NCBI GenBank assembly: GCA_027563935.2
Contig: CM050450.1
Coordinates: 7,361,957 to 7,425,956, forward strand
Direction: 5' to 3'
DNA from: Costus lasius
Taxonomy: Eukaryota > Streptophyta > Magnoliopsida > Zingiberales > Costaceae
DNA length: 64,000 nt
The notes under the pieces were generated by a model that worked only from the letters and a program-made list of their open reading frames with translations, ran no database searches and was not told the DNA's origin. Below are positions 37,701 to 50,638 of the stretch, in pieces. Position 1 is the stretch's first letter, and each line of letters starts with the position of its first letter. A program made the position numbers and the translations under genes.

Positions 37701-40700
37701 TATAGAAAACCAAATGCACTTTTAACAAACAAAAATAAGGAGGCATGTCAAGATTCTCAAAATGGTAGTAGTGAGTCTATCGAAAAAATTAGATATTAAT
37801 AGACTTGAGTAACCATAATTTTAGGACATACCTTTCCATGCCTCTTGTTGAATTTCTTCATGCTTATAAACTGGCTGTGCTGCCCAGACAAAGTAACCAC
37901 CAGCTCTGAGCAATCTGTTGACCTCAAGAAGAAGAATACCATCTTCATATAAGTGGCAACAAACCCATTAGTAAATCAGTATAATTGCAAGCATAGTGGC
38001 TCAACCTCATTGAGCCACACAACTAACAAGCCTTTTCAATTTCCATTCAAAAAGCTACATATTGCGGAACATGTCTTGCCAAAAGGATGGCTCAGTATAG
38101 TATGATTTCTGATTCGATATGTTGCTTGTTTCTTTATTTTTTAAGCACGACCAGTTTTTTTTTAAGCATGATAAATGAAAATGTTTCAACAAAGAACAGA
38201 ATTATATACCATCACGCGTCCAATTTATTCTACATCTTGAGCAATGAATTAGATCAAATGCCTGGCTTGGATATGGCAAACGGTGTGTTGCAAATGCTGC
38301 AACCATTGCAGGTACACCACGTTCAAGAGCAAATTGAATCTGATTTTCATGGACATCTTTTGGAGCTATAGACATAGTGATCACATCCCGTGAGAGAAGA
38401 AAAGCACCAAAGCTAGCTACACCACATCCTACATCTAGTGCAACTCTTGTATGATTACCAAATGCAATATTTGGAACCATCTGCACATTTAACCAAAAAA
38501 CAAAGTGCTTCTGGATAAGAAAAAGAAATAGCTGAATATAGCTTAAATCATAGAATATATCATATATTTCATAATACCCGAGAAATTTGATCTAGATACT
38601 GATTTGCTCCATGGATAAACTGGGTCCCACCACCAGGAAATTTGAACTTATCATTGTCCCTAGAAATCCAATTTTGTCCTCCTTTGTCTTCAACCAATCT
38701 TGTGTGAGGTACATTGCTAAACCATACCTGATTCCATGAAATATTTAGAATACATGCATACCAAGATACATGGGTCAAACATTTCAATCAAGATATCCTA
38801 ACATAATTGTTGGAAGCCTAGTGTGATAGCAAGATGGATGCACTAAGGAAGATTCTATTACCCAATGAAGGCCAAGTGCTCATGGAAGTCAACTTTTTTT
38901 GTCAGTATGATGGTTCATTGAAAACTGGTTTTTTTATTTTGTTTTATTTGAGTACTCTATGCGAACGATACATATACTTTATTATCTCCAAATTCAAATT
39001 GGTGCATGAGTATTGTTTAAGTTCTATTCAAGTGCATAAATAATCAAACTGGTTTAGAATAAACCCATTCGTTAATTCTATTAATGGAATGCTTATGACT
39101 TACTGGATTTGAACCATAATAACATACCGGATACAGCACAGACAAATAGAAAACCCTCCTCTCTCTTCTCCTCTGTTGCATATGGGCAACATTACATTGA
39201 TGTCAATGCATTTCTCTCCAAGGCTCCTCTCATTAGCACCCTCTTTCTACCTCCCATCTTTTCCCATCTCATGCCACACCCCTCATTTTGCCCACCACAC
39301 TAATATTGTGATCCACAATGGGCAGAACAATTTGGTAGCGGTCATGCACTAGAGGTGGCACCCGTGCTTGTCACTACCAAGTGCAAAACCAATGGCGTAG
39401 TCAGGCATGAGTAGTTGTGAAATAGTTCAAGCTAGGTGATCAATGAGGATAGCATTGTGAAGGGCCTTGTTTGTGGTATCTAGTTGGATAGCAAAAAAAA
39501 TCACATATAAGTCTATGAATTCATGGTGATAACCACCACTATATGGCAGTGTGAATGCTCATATTCAAGCTCACTATTGACTTTGTACTCGACACCAATA
39601 AATATTACTGCCTCCTTTGAAACATGAGTGCCACCTATTTTTTTTCTCTTACACAGTGGATACAAGGATTTTTAATCTGGATCTATGTTGACTTGTAAGC
39701 CTAATAGCAATCTGATCTTAGATTAATGCACATACCTTCTATATTGGTACATTCTGTACACTAGGTATCATGTATCGATATGCCTAAATGTACTAGTATG
39801 AGTAATATTTGGTACATTGATATAGATAAGATTAAAAACCATATATGCATCACAATCTCGAACTGGCTTCAATGTTCATCGGAAGCAACATAGGGACACA
39901 TTGTGGCTAGTGAAGAGAGAAGTGAGGAGTGGTTGGTGATGTGAATATTATTAAAAAGGCCTCAGAGAGAGAGAAGCCATGTCAATGAAGGTGCTCGTAT
40001 GCACATGAGAGGTGAGAGTAAAGGAGTAGAGAAAGAGGCACTAGAGCTTTGTTTTTTTATGTAGTTATGAAACATATGATGCGAAATTAGAGTCAAAAAT
40101 TATGTCATCCACCCAGGCATTCTATTTGAAACTAGTAGAAAGTTTATATAGTCAAATAAAAGTAAAAAAAGATGTGCATCAATTGGAATCTTCAGGTAAG
40201 ATTATTATTATTTGTGCAATTTACCTACTTTATTTTTTAATCTTATTATTGCAAGACTGAATGTTCTGATGTGAACTTTAAGGCAACCTAATTCATTTTG
40301 AACAAAGTTTTGAAAGAAGAAAGAAATACTACAACACCTTATTTTTTTATCACCAGTACACTGATTTTGGCCAGATCAACTTTTCTCACATCACTCTATT
40401 GTATGGCATGATGTTCTAGTAGATAAAATAAGAGGTACCAAGGATGAAGCTCGAAGGTAGTATCTAGCTATAGGTATTCCAGCTTCTAATTGCTACCTTG
40501 AGATATAACTAGAATCTGTGCTACATGAGTTAGGTATGTGAGTATGCCATAATAATTTTTAAAAGCATTTTTAAATGTCTCAGAAAAACAAATAAGTTTG
40601 TATAGCCACAGTCCTCAATTCTCACATCTAATGAAATTTTTGGAATTAAGAATTTAAGTGAAATCTGAAGTTTTTAAAAATCTAATCTCTTGTAACTTAG

Positions 40701-42112
40701 ACAAATCTAATAAAATTCATATGAAATTTGATCTCTTCCCACCATTGCATCAAAATAGTAACTATTATTTTGAAACATCACTTCATTTGGAGCTTCAAAT
40801 TAGTAAAATAGCTTGCCTTTCCCTGATTGTAATAATTGGTTAACAATATCTTTACAATAAAAAGTACGAACAGACATTTTTCCCACAATTGTAAAATAAA
40901 TTTATTCTATTAGTATTGAAGTGAACTATTCTTTTAAAATTTCTAAGGTGGGATATTTACATTTTTAATTTTCAGATTAAATATTTTAATATTATATATT
41001 GTTTGTTAAAAGTAGTAGGGGGAAGAGAAAAACACAATCAAGTCAACTTTTCGTATAGAACATGGAAGGTAAATATTTAAAGAACCTAGACCAGATGAAA
41101 TTGGTGAGCAGGGCGATAAAACAAGTTCTTAAGGCAGGCCAAGAGTGATATGTGTCTAGCTTAGACCAAAATTCCACAATCATCTAGGATTATTAATCTG
41201 AACTTATTTTATATGGTATGTTTTCCTTCTGTTAATAGAACATACAGTTTTTATTCTGAAATGCATATTCTATGTACTAGTACCTGGCGATAGGTACTAA
41301 CATATGATATTAGTACATATATTTTTCACTATTTTCACTTTGAAATCAACATTGAAATGCTTTGATTTTCATTTTTGCAGAGGCATTGAACTTAGGGAGC
41401 TATATTCAGAGTTAGCATAAGAAAGTGTGCAAGGAATTGGAACCTCGTCTCTGCTTTGAGGCCATGGAATTGGTTTCTTGTAGTCCTTGGGCGCCGGAAC
41501 TAGACAACCCAACCCCTCTCCCTCCGGCGGACAATGACGCTCGAATCTCTCGCCATGCTCCATCGAACTGAGTCTCTTGATAGCCTCCTCATTATCCATA
41601 CATGGAATGTACTCCCTCATGCTCTCCGGACAAACGTGAAATTTGCCGATCTTGACCCTAACCATTCTCATCCCCTCCCCACTTGGCTCCGCGGTCGTCT
41701 CATTACCCCCAGATACTCCTTCGTCCCATGCCTGGTCCAGATCTGGATCCGTCTCACCCGCGTCGAAGTCCACACTCATCATTCCATTCTCGTCCACGAT
41801 TCCAAGAGTCCCCTTCTCCGGCGGCGGAGAGGGCAGATCCGGCCTGGGCGGCGGCGAATTGAACGGTGGCGAGGCGTCAGAGGAGAGAGCAGAGGCGTCG
41901 AAGGTGAGGTTTACGTTGGGGGAAAGGGCAACGGAGGGAGAGGAGGGTGACCGGCGGCCGGCGGAGAAGAAAACAAGTTGGGGGTAGCTGTCAGACCAGT
42001 GTCTACCGAGGTAAAAGGAGACGATGGCGGTGAGCGCAAGTACAAAGATCTTGATTAAGGTGTTGTATTGGAAGATCTCTGCGCCATGGCGGAGGAGGAG
42101 GCCTTTCGCCAT
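28728..42112 (-). CDS. Probable methyltransferase PMT10/PMT11 type (QUA2/TSD2 family)
   Basis: Nine phase-consistent exons on the minus strand: 41444-42112, 38578-38727, 38210-38480, 37832-37942, 32045-32204, 31360-31617, 30303-30425, 29615-29692 and 28728-28938; 676 residues. A short basic N-terminus and one membrane span (about 19-36) followed by LGRHWSD match the PMT10/11 group of type II Golgi proteins. A Pro/Ser-rich stem follows, then the DUF248 methyltransferase region: [23 protein letters not shown], the SAM-binding loop [14 protein letters not shown] (about 288-301), [49 protein letters not shown] and [16 protein letters not shown]. The family includes QUA2/TSD2, needed for homogalacturonan; catalytic activity of PMT10/11 is unproven. 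Introns 1 and 4 are long (2.7 and 5.6 kb). The 5' end faces the CGR-type gene. Confidence 0.93.
29191..29327. mobile_element. Small fold-back MITE in PMT intron 8
   Basis: taggcagggtcacttctggg at 29201 is the near-perfect inverse of the sequence ending at about 29320 (cccaggagtgaccttgccta). The arms are about 37-40 bases with a loop of roughly 55 bases, so the strand would fold into a long hairpin. There is no coding capacity, and a target duplication was not resolved. Confidence 0.65.
35190..35630. repeat. ACCGGT/GGTACTGG-rich interspersed repeat in PMT intron 4
   Basis: A GC-rich block within AT-rich intron sequence, full of accggt, ggtactgg and ccagtacc words in both orientations. The word ggtacaacca appears at about 35191, 35432 and 35622, dividing it into sub-repeats. 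No recognisable protein. Confidence 0.5.
35955..36740 (+). mobile_element. Deleted LINE remnant (DUF4283 region joined to RNase H)
   Basis: The plus-strand frame at 35959-36170 ([20 protein letters not shown], then [19 protein letters not shown]) matches the DUF4283/zinc-knuckle region of plant L1-type LINE ORF1 proteins. It runs almost directly into an RNase H-like end ([34 protein letters not shown]) with several stops, ending near 36715 before an A-rich tract. The endonuclease and reverse transcriptase are missing. It lies antisense to the PMT gene in intron 4. Confidence 0.7.
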
Positions 42113-43598
42113 GCTTCTTCCGAGCGCTGGAGCGCAAGCGGGGTGTGGAGGGAAGTGCGCAGCTGCGTATTATTATTTACGGGTGTTCTCGGGAACCATT
42201 GAGGTGGAGTGCGGGAAACGGAGGAGCTTAAAGGGGACCCGATAAACGAGTCCGGATCTGGATTCTGGTGATTCCGTTGATAGCGGAGCTCGGATCTGAT
42301 GTTTTCTTCTTCGTTATAGACTTACCGTGCGCAACAATGTATACGGGATACAGTGAAGCCTATAACTATAAGACGCGTGTTTGTGAAGATGCGGCTTTTT
42401 ATTATGTGTACTTGGAATTTTGTTTTATAAATTATAGAAAGATGCTTTTCGAATTGATTTTAAAAACCATTTCTTTGGTTAAAAAATAAATTTTAATTAA
42501 GATTTCATCACTTAATTTAAATCTTATTAAGACAATACAATAGACACTGTAGAGGTTAAGATAGAGATGGGTAAAAAAATTAAAATTATTTAATCATGAT
42601 TAACTGAATTAAATTGAATTAATTTTTTAATTGATCGAATCGAACAATTTCTTAATCGATTGATTTTTCTACCCTTTAATTAATTATCGATTCAATTACG
42701 ATTCAAAATTTAGTTGAATTACCGATTAATCAACTGAATCGGTATATAATATATTTTAAAATAAATTATTTTTATATATAGAAAAATTATATTTATATAA
42801 TTAATTAATTATCAAAAATTAATAATTAATTTAAAATTTTAAATTTAATTAAAAATATTTATATTTATTTATCTTAAATTAATTTATAATTTTAAATAAT
42901 TTTATTATATATATACATATATAATATTATTAATCAAAAATCAATAGTTAACCGTATGAAAAAACAGTTAACCGTAACCGTAAATACCCCTTATTTGTCG
43001 GCTAAGAATTATCCTTCGTTTAGGTATTGCACATTGGACGGTTGTGATGATGGAATTGAACGATGCAATTTGGTAAACACTGTTGGAGAGGATCCAAAGC
43101 ACACCGAATCACCGACAAAGATTGTGAGTGGAGTGCTCTTCGTCGTGATAGCTCACTCACTCTTAAAAGGTGAGGAGCGCGTCGATTCAGATCTGGAAGT
43201 AGCTCTTCGGATCTACGGTGGTACTCTTAGATTCCTCGGCCACAGGTAATCTCTAGTTGATTCAGCATGTCCGAACTCTGATCTCAGTAGCATGTATTTG
43301 TATTTGATTTTTCTTTACCAAGAATTTCTTCAATCCATCTACTAGGCGCCATTGTTTTTTTCCTTTGCAGTTCTTCTCCTTTAGTTTAGAATCTTGTGTG
43401 TGATGTATGTTGAATTAAGCACGGATTGAATCGGTCGGAGGCCTGTCTTTTTTCCCTCGTTGCGGTATTTATTCGTTGCTGCGTGAAATTTATAAGTGAA
43501 TATATCTGAAGAGTTTTTTTGGGGTTTATCATTAAACCCTAATCATGAAGTTTCCACCCTTTTTATCAGTATAAGAGAGATTGCGGCATCTTGAAGAA
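42113..43598. promoter_or_regulatory. Shared divergent promoter region of PMT and CGR genes
   Basis: 1.49 kb separate the two start codons, which point away from each other. It contains one CGGTTAACCG-type repeat copy (42560-42980) and, on the plus side, a probable 5' UTR intron of the CGR gene (donor cacag|gtaatc at 43246, acceptor tttttatcag ending at 43569). No TATA box is obvious on either side. Confidence 0.6.
42560..42980. repeat. Dispersed AT-rich repeat with AACCGTAACCG end (copy 3)
   Basis: It shares ctgaatcggtatataatatatttta (in diverged form) and aattatatttatataattaatt with the copy at 48410-48830, at matching spacing. The core is over 85% A/T by eye. The right end has repeated gttaaccgta. 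It sits in the PMT-CGR intergenic region. Confidence 0.55.
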
Positions 43599-45260
43599 AT
43601 GGCAGCAAGAAGAGCTGTGAGTCAATCTCGACGCACAGGTGACAGCGGAAGCATTCCGCTCGTTAGCTCATTGCAGCAGAAGTCACGGAGCTCACCGTTG
43701 TTATCCATTGGATTGGTCCTTTTGGTATGCTAGTTAAGCGATATATTTCGTCGTATTGACAAAAACTGTGTAAGATGAGATGTGAGTCTATCTTGTTGAA
43801 ATTGCAGGGTGCTTTTCTTCTCATTGCTTACTGCTACAGAGGTTCAGGTGTGTAAATGTTTTCCTACTTGAATTACGGGAGAACTTTTCACTGTCTTTTT
43901 TTTATGTTACAGCTTCCTCGGATCTGGTGTCATTTACATGTGATTTGATAATTTAGCTCTCTGCTTGTTAGGAGGAATTGTCGGTGATAAGGAATCGATA
44001 CACAGAGGCCAAGGTACATACTGCTCCCTCAGATTTGATGCTTCCATGATTCCTCCTAGTATCTTACTATCATATTTGTTGTGGACTGTTCAAGTCTTAT
44101 TTCAAATGTTACTTTGTGCTCTTGCTTCTACTCATTTTGTTATCGTTTCAGCTGCACGCCTCAATATGCCGAGGTTCGCATCCTGTTTTGCTAAATTTTA
44201 ACTGCAATGTCTATTGAAACAAAAGGTTTAAATGGCACTCTTGACACTTTTGCATCTTGTTTGCGTCAAAATGAAAACCCTTGCCCATCTGTTGAAAACT
44301 TACCTCAAACTCATCAGTGATAATGTTGAATCCAGGTTGGCAATTAGCTGAAGTTAGACTCAAGAAATTTGAGGCTTTAGCATTTTTAGCTTTACCAAGT
44401 GATATATCATATTTTTCAATTGTATGATCATTCTATCATTCTCTTCAACTATCAAATCATTTTTCTGCTTTTATCCCAGTTGGTTTCTGCTCACTGGAAG
44501 TCCAACGGTCAATACCTTTACTGAAGAAAGTTTATGGTGAAAGCATGCGCAAGGTTTTGCATGTAGGACCTGACACTTGCTCAGTTGTTTCTACGTTGTT
44601 GAAAGAAGATGATTCTGAGGCTTGGGGTCTGGAACCGTATGAGTTGGAAGATGTTGATAGTAGTTGCAAGACCCTTGTCCGAAAAGGCTTTGTGCGTTCA
44701 GCTGATATCAAATTTCCTCTGCCATATAGGAAGAAGTCCTTCTCCCTTGTTATTGTCTCAGATGCATTGGACTACTTATCCCCAAGATACCTGAACAAAA
44801 CCCTTCCAGACCTAGCAAGAATATCAGCTGATGGCCTTGTTATATTTTCAGGTAATCCATTATATTTCACTAATAAAGTTCTAAAGCAGTTCAAAATCAG
44901 CTTGCAGTTATAAAAGAGCAACCGAACTTGGTTTCTTGATTTTAGTTCACTTAGACGTACATTCTTTATTTATATGGAAAATAAATCATCTTTGTTAGGG
45001 ATTAAGTTGAAGATAACATTTGTATTATACTTGGAATATTTTATATCAATATTATGATTTGGGGTGCTTGAGAATCTTTAGTTGCATAACACATTTTTCT
45101 TATGTCAAACATATGATTATCTACGTGAAAACTTTTTGCACCTCCACTTTTGATGTAAGGAATTATATGAACTATTCTTTAAAGTGATTAATAAAAATCA
45201 TACTTCATCGAAAAATTGTTTGAAAGTTTTTGATAACCCTCATTACTTAACTTGCCTATG

Positions 45261-45316
<56 letters not shown>

Positions 45317-46655
45317 AGGATATGCCAGGATCATTTATATAATGTGTGTGACTGATGTAGGTGTCGATTTTCATCTGTTGCACACTTTTTCTTGTTCTCA
45401 TTTACTTTTCATGTATGTAATGATCTCTCCATGTAGTTCATATTTTTTTTTTCTCGTTCTCATATACTTTTCATGCGATATATTGATCTCTTCATCTACT
45501 ATAAAGGAAAAGAAAATCTGAAATTCAGGCTTCCCAATGAGAATTTATGACTTACAGTACAAGGAGCAATGAGAAAAGGGTTGTCTGAACTCCAGGTTTT
45601 GGTGGTAAAACAACTTTATAGTAAACCAACTAACTTTGGATGAGATTCTTTTGTAATTTTTAGTACAAGGAGTTAATTATTGAAGGCCTAATAGTCTGCA
45701 ATATATATTGATTAAATTAGGGGAGAAAATAGAAAATGTGATTGTAGTAGCTACATTTTTTTTTTCTCAGACTTGAACCGCACAACGGTTTGTAAGGGCT
45801 AGACAAAATACCATCTAGTAACTGTTCTGGACTATAAATGTGGGAAATATTATATAATTTCCAAATTGCGGCAGGAATTTATAGTAAAGATAACTTCAAT
45901 GAACAGTTTGATGGATACTGATCTAATGCACCCAAATTCAAGTCTGTTGGATAATGACCTAACATACCAAACTAGAGTTTATTTTTGTAATTGAAGTTCA
46001 AGGAAGTGCATAAAATGGTTTCATATTAATGGATTGACCGTATCGTGAAAATTCTTCTCATTATGAATGCATTACTTCGACAATGAGTTGCCAGGTTTTG
46101 TTCACATAAAAGGAAATTGCTAAGTGAGAGTACTGGACAGCCTTCTTGGCGGCTCCCTCCATTCTGTAGAATCTCGATCCAGATTTTTGTTTTTAACTTC
46201 CGTTGTGCATGAACCACCCCCCTTCATCATGGATAACTACATAAGAGCTGGCGAATTTCCATTTTAAATTATCCATCTGAGCATGTACACTGCGACATGT
46301 TTAAGTGCAACAACTGCCTGAGCTTTATGTGAAAATTGAGCCTATGTATTCTTCGCCTTGTTGATAAAATTTTAGGTTATCCAGGTCAACAGAGAGCTAA
46401 AGTTTCTGAGCTATCGAAGTTTGGAAAGCCGGTAAGTCATTCACAGTTAATATGTATCTATTAAAACTTTATTGAGATTTACAATATAATCTCAGTTTGC
46501 TTTACCAGGTTAAGTTGCGGAGCTCATCCTGGTGGATACGATACTTCGTGCAAACTGGCTTGCAAGAGAATGAGGTTGCAACAAAGAAGTTTGACCAGGC
46601 TGCAAGCAAAAGGTCGTACAAGCCAGATTGTCAAATTTTTCACCTCAGCTCGTAG
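43599..46655 (+). CDS. Golgi pectin (homogalacturonan) methyltransferase, CGR2/CGR3 type
   Basis: Six phase-consistent exons, 43599-43724, 43808-43847, 43972-44013, 44480-44851, 46376-46431 and 46509-46655, encode 260 residues, the usual CGR2/CGR3 length. The short basic N-terminus (DSGSIPLVSSLQQKSRSSPL) leads into one membrane span (about 34-51), giving a type II Golgi topology. Conserved blocks follow: MRKVLHVGPDTCSVVSTLLK (about 92-111), ADIKFPLPYRKKSFSLVIVS, DALDYLSPRYLNKTLPDLAR, GYPGQQRAKVSELSKFGKP, RSSSWWIRYFVQTGL and CQIFHL near the C-terminus. Arabidopsis CGR2 and CGR3 are redundant Golgi proteins required for homogalacturonan methylesterification. Intron 4 carries an (AT)n microsatellite. 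A 5' UTR intron is likely. The gene is divergent from the PMT gene. Confidence 0.93.
45263..45314. repeat. (AT)n microsatellite in CGR intron 4
   Basis: About 26 uninterrupted AT units; likely length-polymorphic. Confidence 0.95.
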
Positions 46656-47879
46656 ACGCTGAACAATTCTACCTGATGAGGTTCGCGGATAAAGAAAAGA
46701 TATTTCTGTGCTGTATCACATGTTACTTTTGGTTTCTCGACCTGTAGGCATATATCGGAACGATTTTAGATTTTTGTTGTTGATTGAATGACTAGGCCTC
46801 TTTGCTTTGAAGTACACGAGCAAAATAAGAGTAAGCAGGTGCGTGATAGGTTGCTTTAACAATGTATAACTCGGTGTTGGAATTATTTAATACTTAGAAT
46901 ATGGATATATAATGTTATGATTGGCTTATGGAAATATTTGTTAAACTAATAACAAACTATTTGTTAAACAAGTGATTTGTGTTTGTGTTTGTGTTGTCCA
47001 AACTACGTCTTATAACTGATTTGATTTTTTGACCAAATTGGTCCAAATGCTTGAACTTTCATCCCTAGGATAGTTCCTTTACTACGATGGAGTTTAGATT
47101 TGTTTGAGCGTTGTTTCTTCGACGCGAAAGTTAGCTCAGGGGCATAGTATAAAGGTCGAAATAAATAGGAATTGGGAATATGATTTTAGTTGAGAGTTAA
47201 ATATTATGACTTATCTTTCCTGTTGAATTAGGGTGTTTATATTCGTTGTTTTATGGATTGCACTTCTTTTTTTGTTCTGGTGGCAGTATTTAATTGTCCA
47301 TGCATTATGATACTTGCAGCAAATTAAAGGTGATGTGATCTCTCTATACATCAAGTGCACAGTGACATGTTTCAATCAAAACTACTATGAATTAATACAT
47401 TATTCTATGTTAGCTGACATATAATTTAGTCATAAATGTACAGTAGAATGATTTAATTAAGAATACAAATTATTTACATACTCAAAATGTACAAAGTTTA
47501 ATTGAAGGTCCTAAGCTACATTTGATGTATAGTTTAGGGATTGATGTGGATTAGATTGTTGAAGTATGCAACACTTGGATTCGCTATGACTTCTATGCAT
47601 GCTTCGCTAAAATTGTCAAATGTGAACGAAATGCAAGTAAATTAAGGAGTAATCAAGTTCCTTTTTACGCTTAACCCATTTCCCTCAACCATTGGCTAAT
47701 TGTTGCACTAAAGGTGACAACTTTTTCATTTGACCGGGCTATTATATTCAAGGCTCTGTTGTACCTTGTTATGTTTTTTTGAGTAGTATAAAACAAAAGT
47801 AAAAAAATTAGTTCCACATGTGAGATGATTTTATAAAGGACAACAAAGATTTTAATTGCATTATTAAGAAGAAATATGA

Positions 47880-49330
47880 TGGATCCCTTTTATCAACGGT
47901 TTCATTACTAAATTTAACAATTTCATTTATATTGATGCCTTATTAATTTATGCTATGATAAAAGTCCGTTGACTTGGATTAATAGGTGAAAAGGGTCTTA
48001 ACAAAATCATGTACAGACTTGATAGAGCCATGACAAACAGCTATTGGCTTAGGATGTTTGGTAACACTTTTATTATTTATTATCCTAGAGGGTTTTCTAA
48101 CACAATCCTCTTTTCATTCGCATATATCCTAATATTTATGATTGTTCTAACATATTTAGATTTAAAGTTATATGGGATATATTTGAAGAGTTCCAAGTCA
48201 TTATCTTGGATATCCCCAATATTTTGGACCTTACTTTCATGATAAGACTAAATAAAATCGAGAGTAAACTCATTGAGTAGAATAGAAAATATTTTGGCAA
48301 GCTTGAAAAGCTTTTGTCAGAATGCAAAATGAAATTAAAGATTTAGAAATTATTGAAAGCATGAGAGCCTTGATATCTGATGAGGAGAATAGACTTCTAA
48401 GTCTTATTAACAAACCGTTGAAATCGTCGAACCGCGGTTAACCGAATCGAATCGAACCGATTTTTCGGTTAATCGAACCGATGGTTCCTTAACCGGTCGG
48501 TTTTTCGGTGGTTCCAACGGTTACCGGTTCGATTACGATTTGAGACTTGGCCGAACCGCCGGTTAACCGACCGAACCGGTATATAATATATTTTATATAA
48601 AATATTTATTTATATATATAAATAAATATTTTATACTAAAATAATTATATTTATATAATTAATTGAATCGGTTAATGAGAGAATTTAAAGAAAAAAATTT
48701 ATGACCGGTTAACTGGTCAAACTAATTCGGGAACGGTTCACAGTTTTTGCTGAACCGAACGGTTCAGTTAATCGGTTGACTTGGTCAACTGATTCGGTTA
48801 ACCGCCCATGCACAACCCTAGATAAATGCAATTGGATTAGATATACAGATGCCAACACAAGTTTTTATCAAAATCTTATCACTATTAGAAAAAGAATTAA
48901 TCTTATAACCAAACTGCATTATTAGGTTCTATCATCACTAATATTATTGACATAAAAAAGAACTTTATTAATCACTATGCTAGGTTGTGAACTAAGAAGC
49001 AACCTGAACCCATCTTGTCAGCTTGCAAAACCAAAATTGACAAAGCTGAACACAATATGTTATGTCAAGATTTCACAATTGAAGAAATAACTAGTGTTAT
49101 GAAAAAATTAAAAAATAGTAAAAGCACGGAGCTCAGACCTGATGGATTCATTGCCAAGTTTTATAAACATAATTAGGGCATCCTTAAAAAAGATATTTCA
49201 ATCACTAAATTCTAGCATGATCTATACATTGCATTCCTGCTTTTTGGAATATGACTCTGCTTGTTTTTATTCCCAAAATTCCTAATCTAATGTATATCAA
49301 TAATTATAGATCTCTTGCAACGTGTAATAT
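47880..49330 (+). mobile_element. Degenerate L1-type LINE (endonuclease end and start of reverse transcriptase)
   Basis: Frames with many stops and shifts. At about 47960-48090, a WINR-type motif then YRLDRAMTNSYWLRMFGNTF and YPRGFSN match the C-terminal part of LINE AP-endonuclease. After a linker, CNWIRYTDANTSFYQNLI (48828-48880) and TIEEITSVMKKLKNSKS ... PDGFIAKFYK (about 49078-49170) match the segment leading into the reverse transcriptase fingers. The coding trace is interrupted at about 48410-48825 by a CGGTTAACCG-type repeat, then resumes. No intact catalytic motif remains. Confidence 0.75.
48410..48830. mobile_element. CGGTTAACCG-rich repeat inserted in LINE remnant (copy 4)
   Basis: The most GC-rich and least decayed copy of the family: left block with gaaccgcggttaaccgaatcg, centre gaaccggtatataatatatttta, AT-rich core, then right block gattcggttaaccgcccatg ending acaaccctag. 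The flanking sequence on both sides is LINE coding trace, so the repeat arrived after the LINE. A target duplication is not clear. Confidence 0.6.
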
Positions 49331-50600
49331 TATATACATATAAATATTGAAATATATTAACATCAACTTAAATAAAAAAAATCCTCAAGTATTTTTGTTT
49401 TGAAATAAATGGATTCCAAAATATATACTTCTCAATATATAAATTTTAAAATTGGGAATAGATGAACTAATCATTCTCTGAAAGCCACCGCCACTCTTTT
49501 GTTGCCCCATCACATTCGACGTGGGTAACAAATCTCTTACAAAAAGAAAAATTGGCAGCCCATTACTTCACACCATTGATCAGAAAAATAATTAATCCAT
49601 AGATTTGGATGTATATTAGCCGGGATAGCATCTGTAATACATGTTTTAATTTAAGAGCTGATACTTGTTATACAAGTTATCTAACAGTGTGAGAACAGGA
49701 TTTTTTTTTAAATTTCTAGAGACTATCTCCATACAAAATGAACTCTAGAAATCCCACCCATTTTTATAAATCATGTTTTTTAAATTATAATATATAATGA
49801 TTCTTAACAAGTAAATACAAATTGTAAACATAATTAAATTACATAGATTGCTAAATAAGTAAATATGAATAATACAAGTTTAAAATAAATTCATATTAAC
49901 TAAATGGCGAGCTATAAAAAAAATTAGATTATGTAAATTTTTAAATTAGTACATGTGAAATATAGGAAATATGTAAATATGCAAAATTCAAAATAAATAC
50001 TATAAATTATATAAAATATGAAATTAGTAAATATGACTTAAGGAAATTAAAATTATATAAATCTAAAAATGTTTCAAATGTAAATTATCTAAAAGTTGAA
50101 TTTCACTGGTCTTGAAATAAGTATATGTAAATTATTATTGAATTTATTATGAAAATTTTGAATTATATAAAATTGAATAAATAAATAAGAATTATGTAAA
50201 AAATTATAGTGCACTACAAGTCTAAAATAAAAACTTTTTGTGTGTACGCAATTCGCTTTGGTGTCATTACCATTCCCAGTGACAGTATTGATAGTGCAAT
50301 TTTCCAATTTGTATTGTGACTTTCCCAGAAACTTTAGTTGACAGGTCTCGAACTAAAAGTTGGTCAATGAAATAACCATTATCCTAAGCTCATTTTGTTA
50401 GAAACTTACGGATCAATGCTGATATCGTCTTAAACAGATTGAAGTCAAAAGAGGCAACATATCTCACTCAGTACATCCCCTTCAAGTCAAATCATTGCCA
50501 AAAAGGCCGGTCTGTGAATGTATCACGATAGCTAAAACTCGAGAACACATTTAAAATGATAGAAGAGAGAAAAATCAAGTACCACAAGCACTTTGACATT
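49330..50600. other. Intergenic, very AT-rich, no gene recognised
   Basis: Long AT-rich stretch with poly-A/T runs and no frame resembling a protein family. Confidence 0.5.
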
Positions 50601-50638
50601 TTGCTTTTGCTGTGCCCCTATCACTATTAGTAACACAC

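Noticed and set aside
41369..41443. Continuation of PMT exon 1 to the in-frame stop (ending SMPLQK)
   Set aside because: The conserved next residues ([14 protein letters not shown]) are at 38727 behind a good acceptor, in phase with a GT donor at 41443. The extension is intron sequence.
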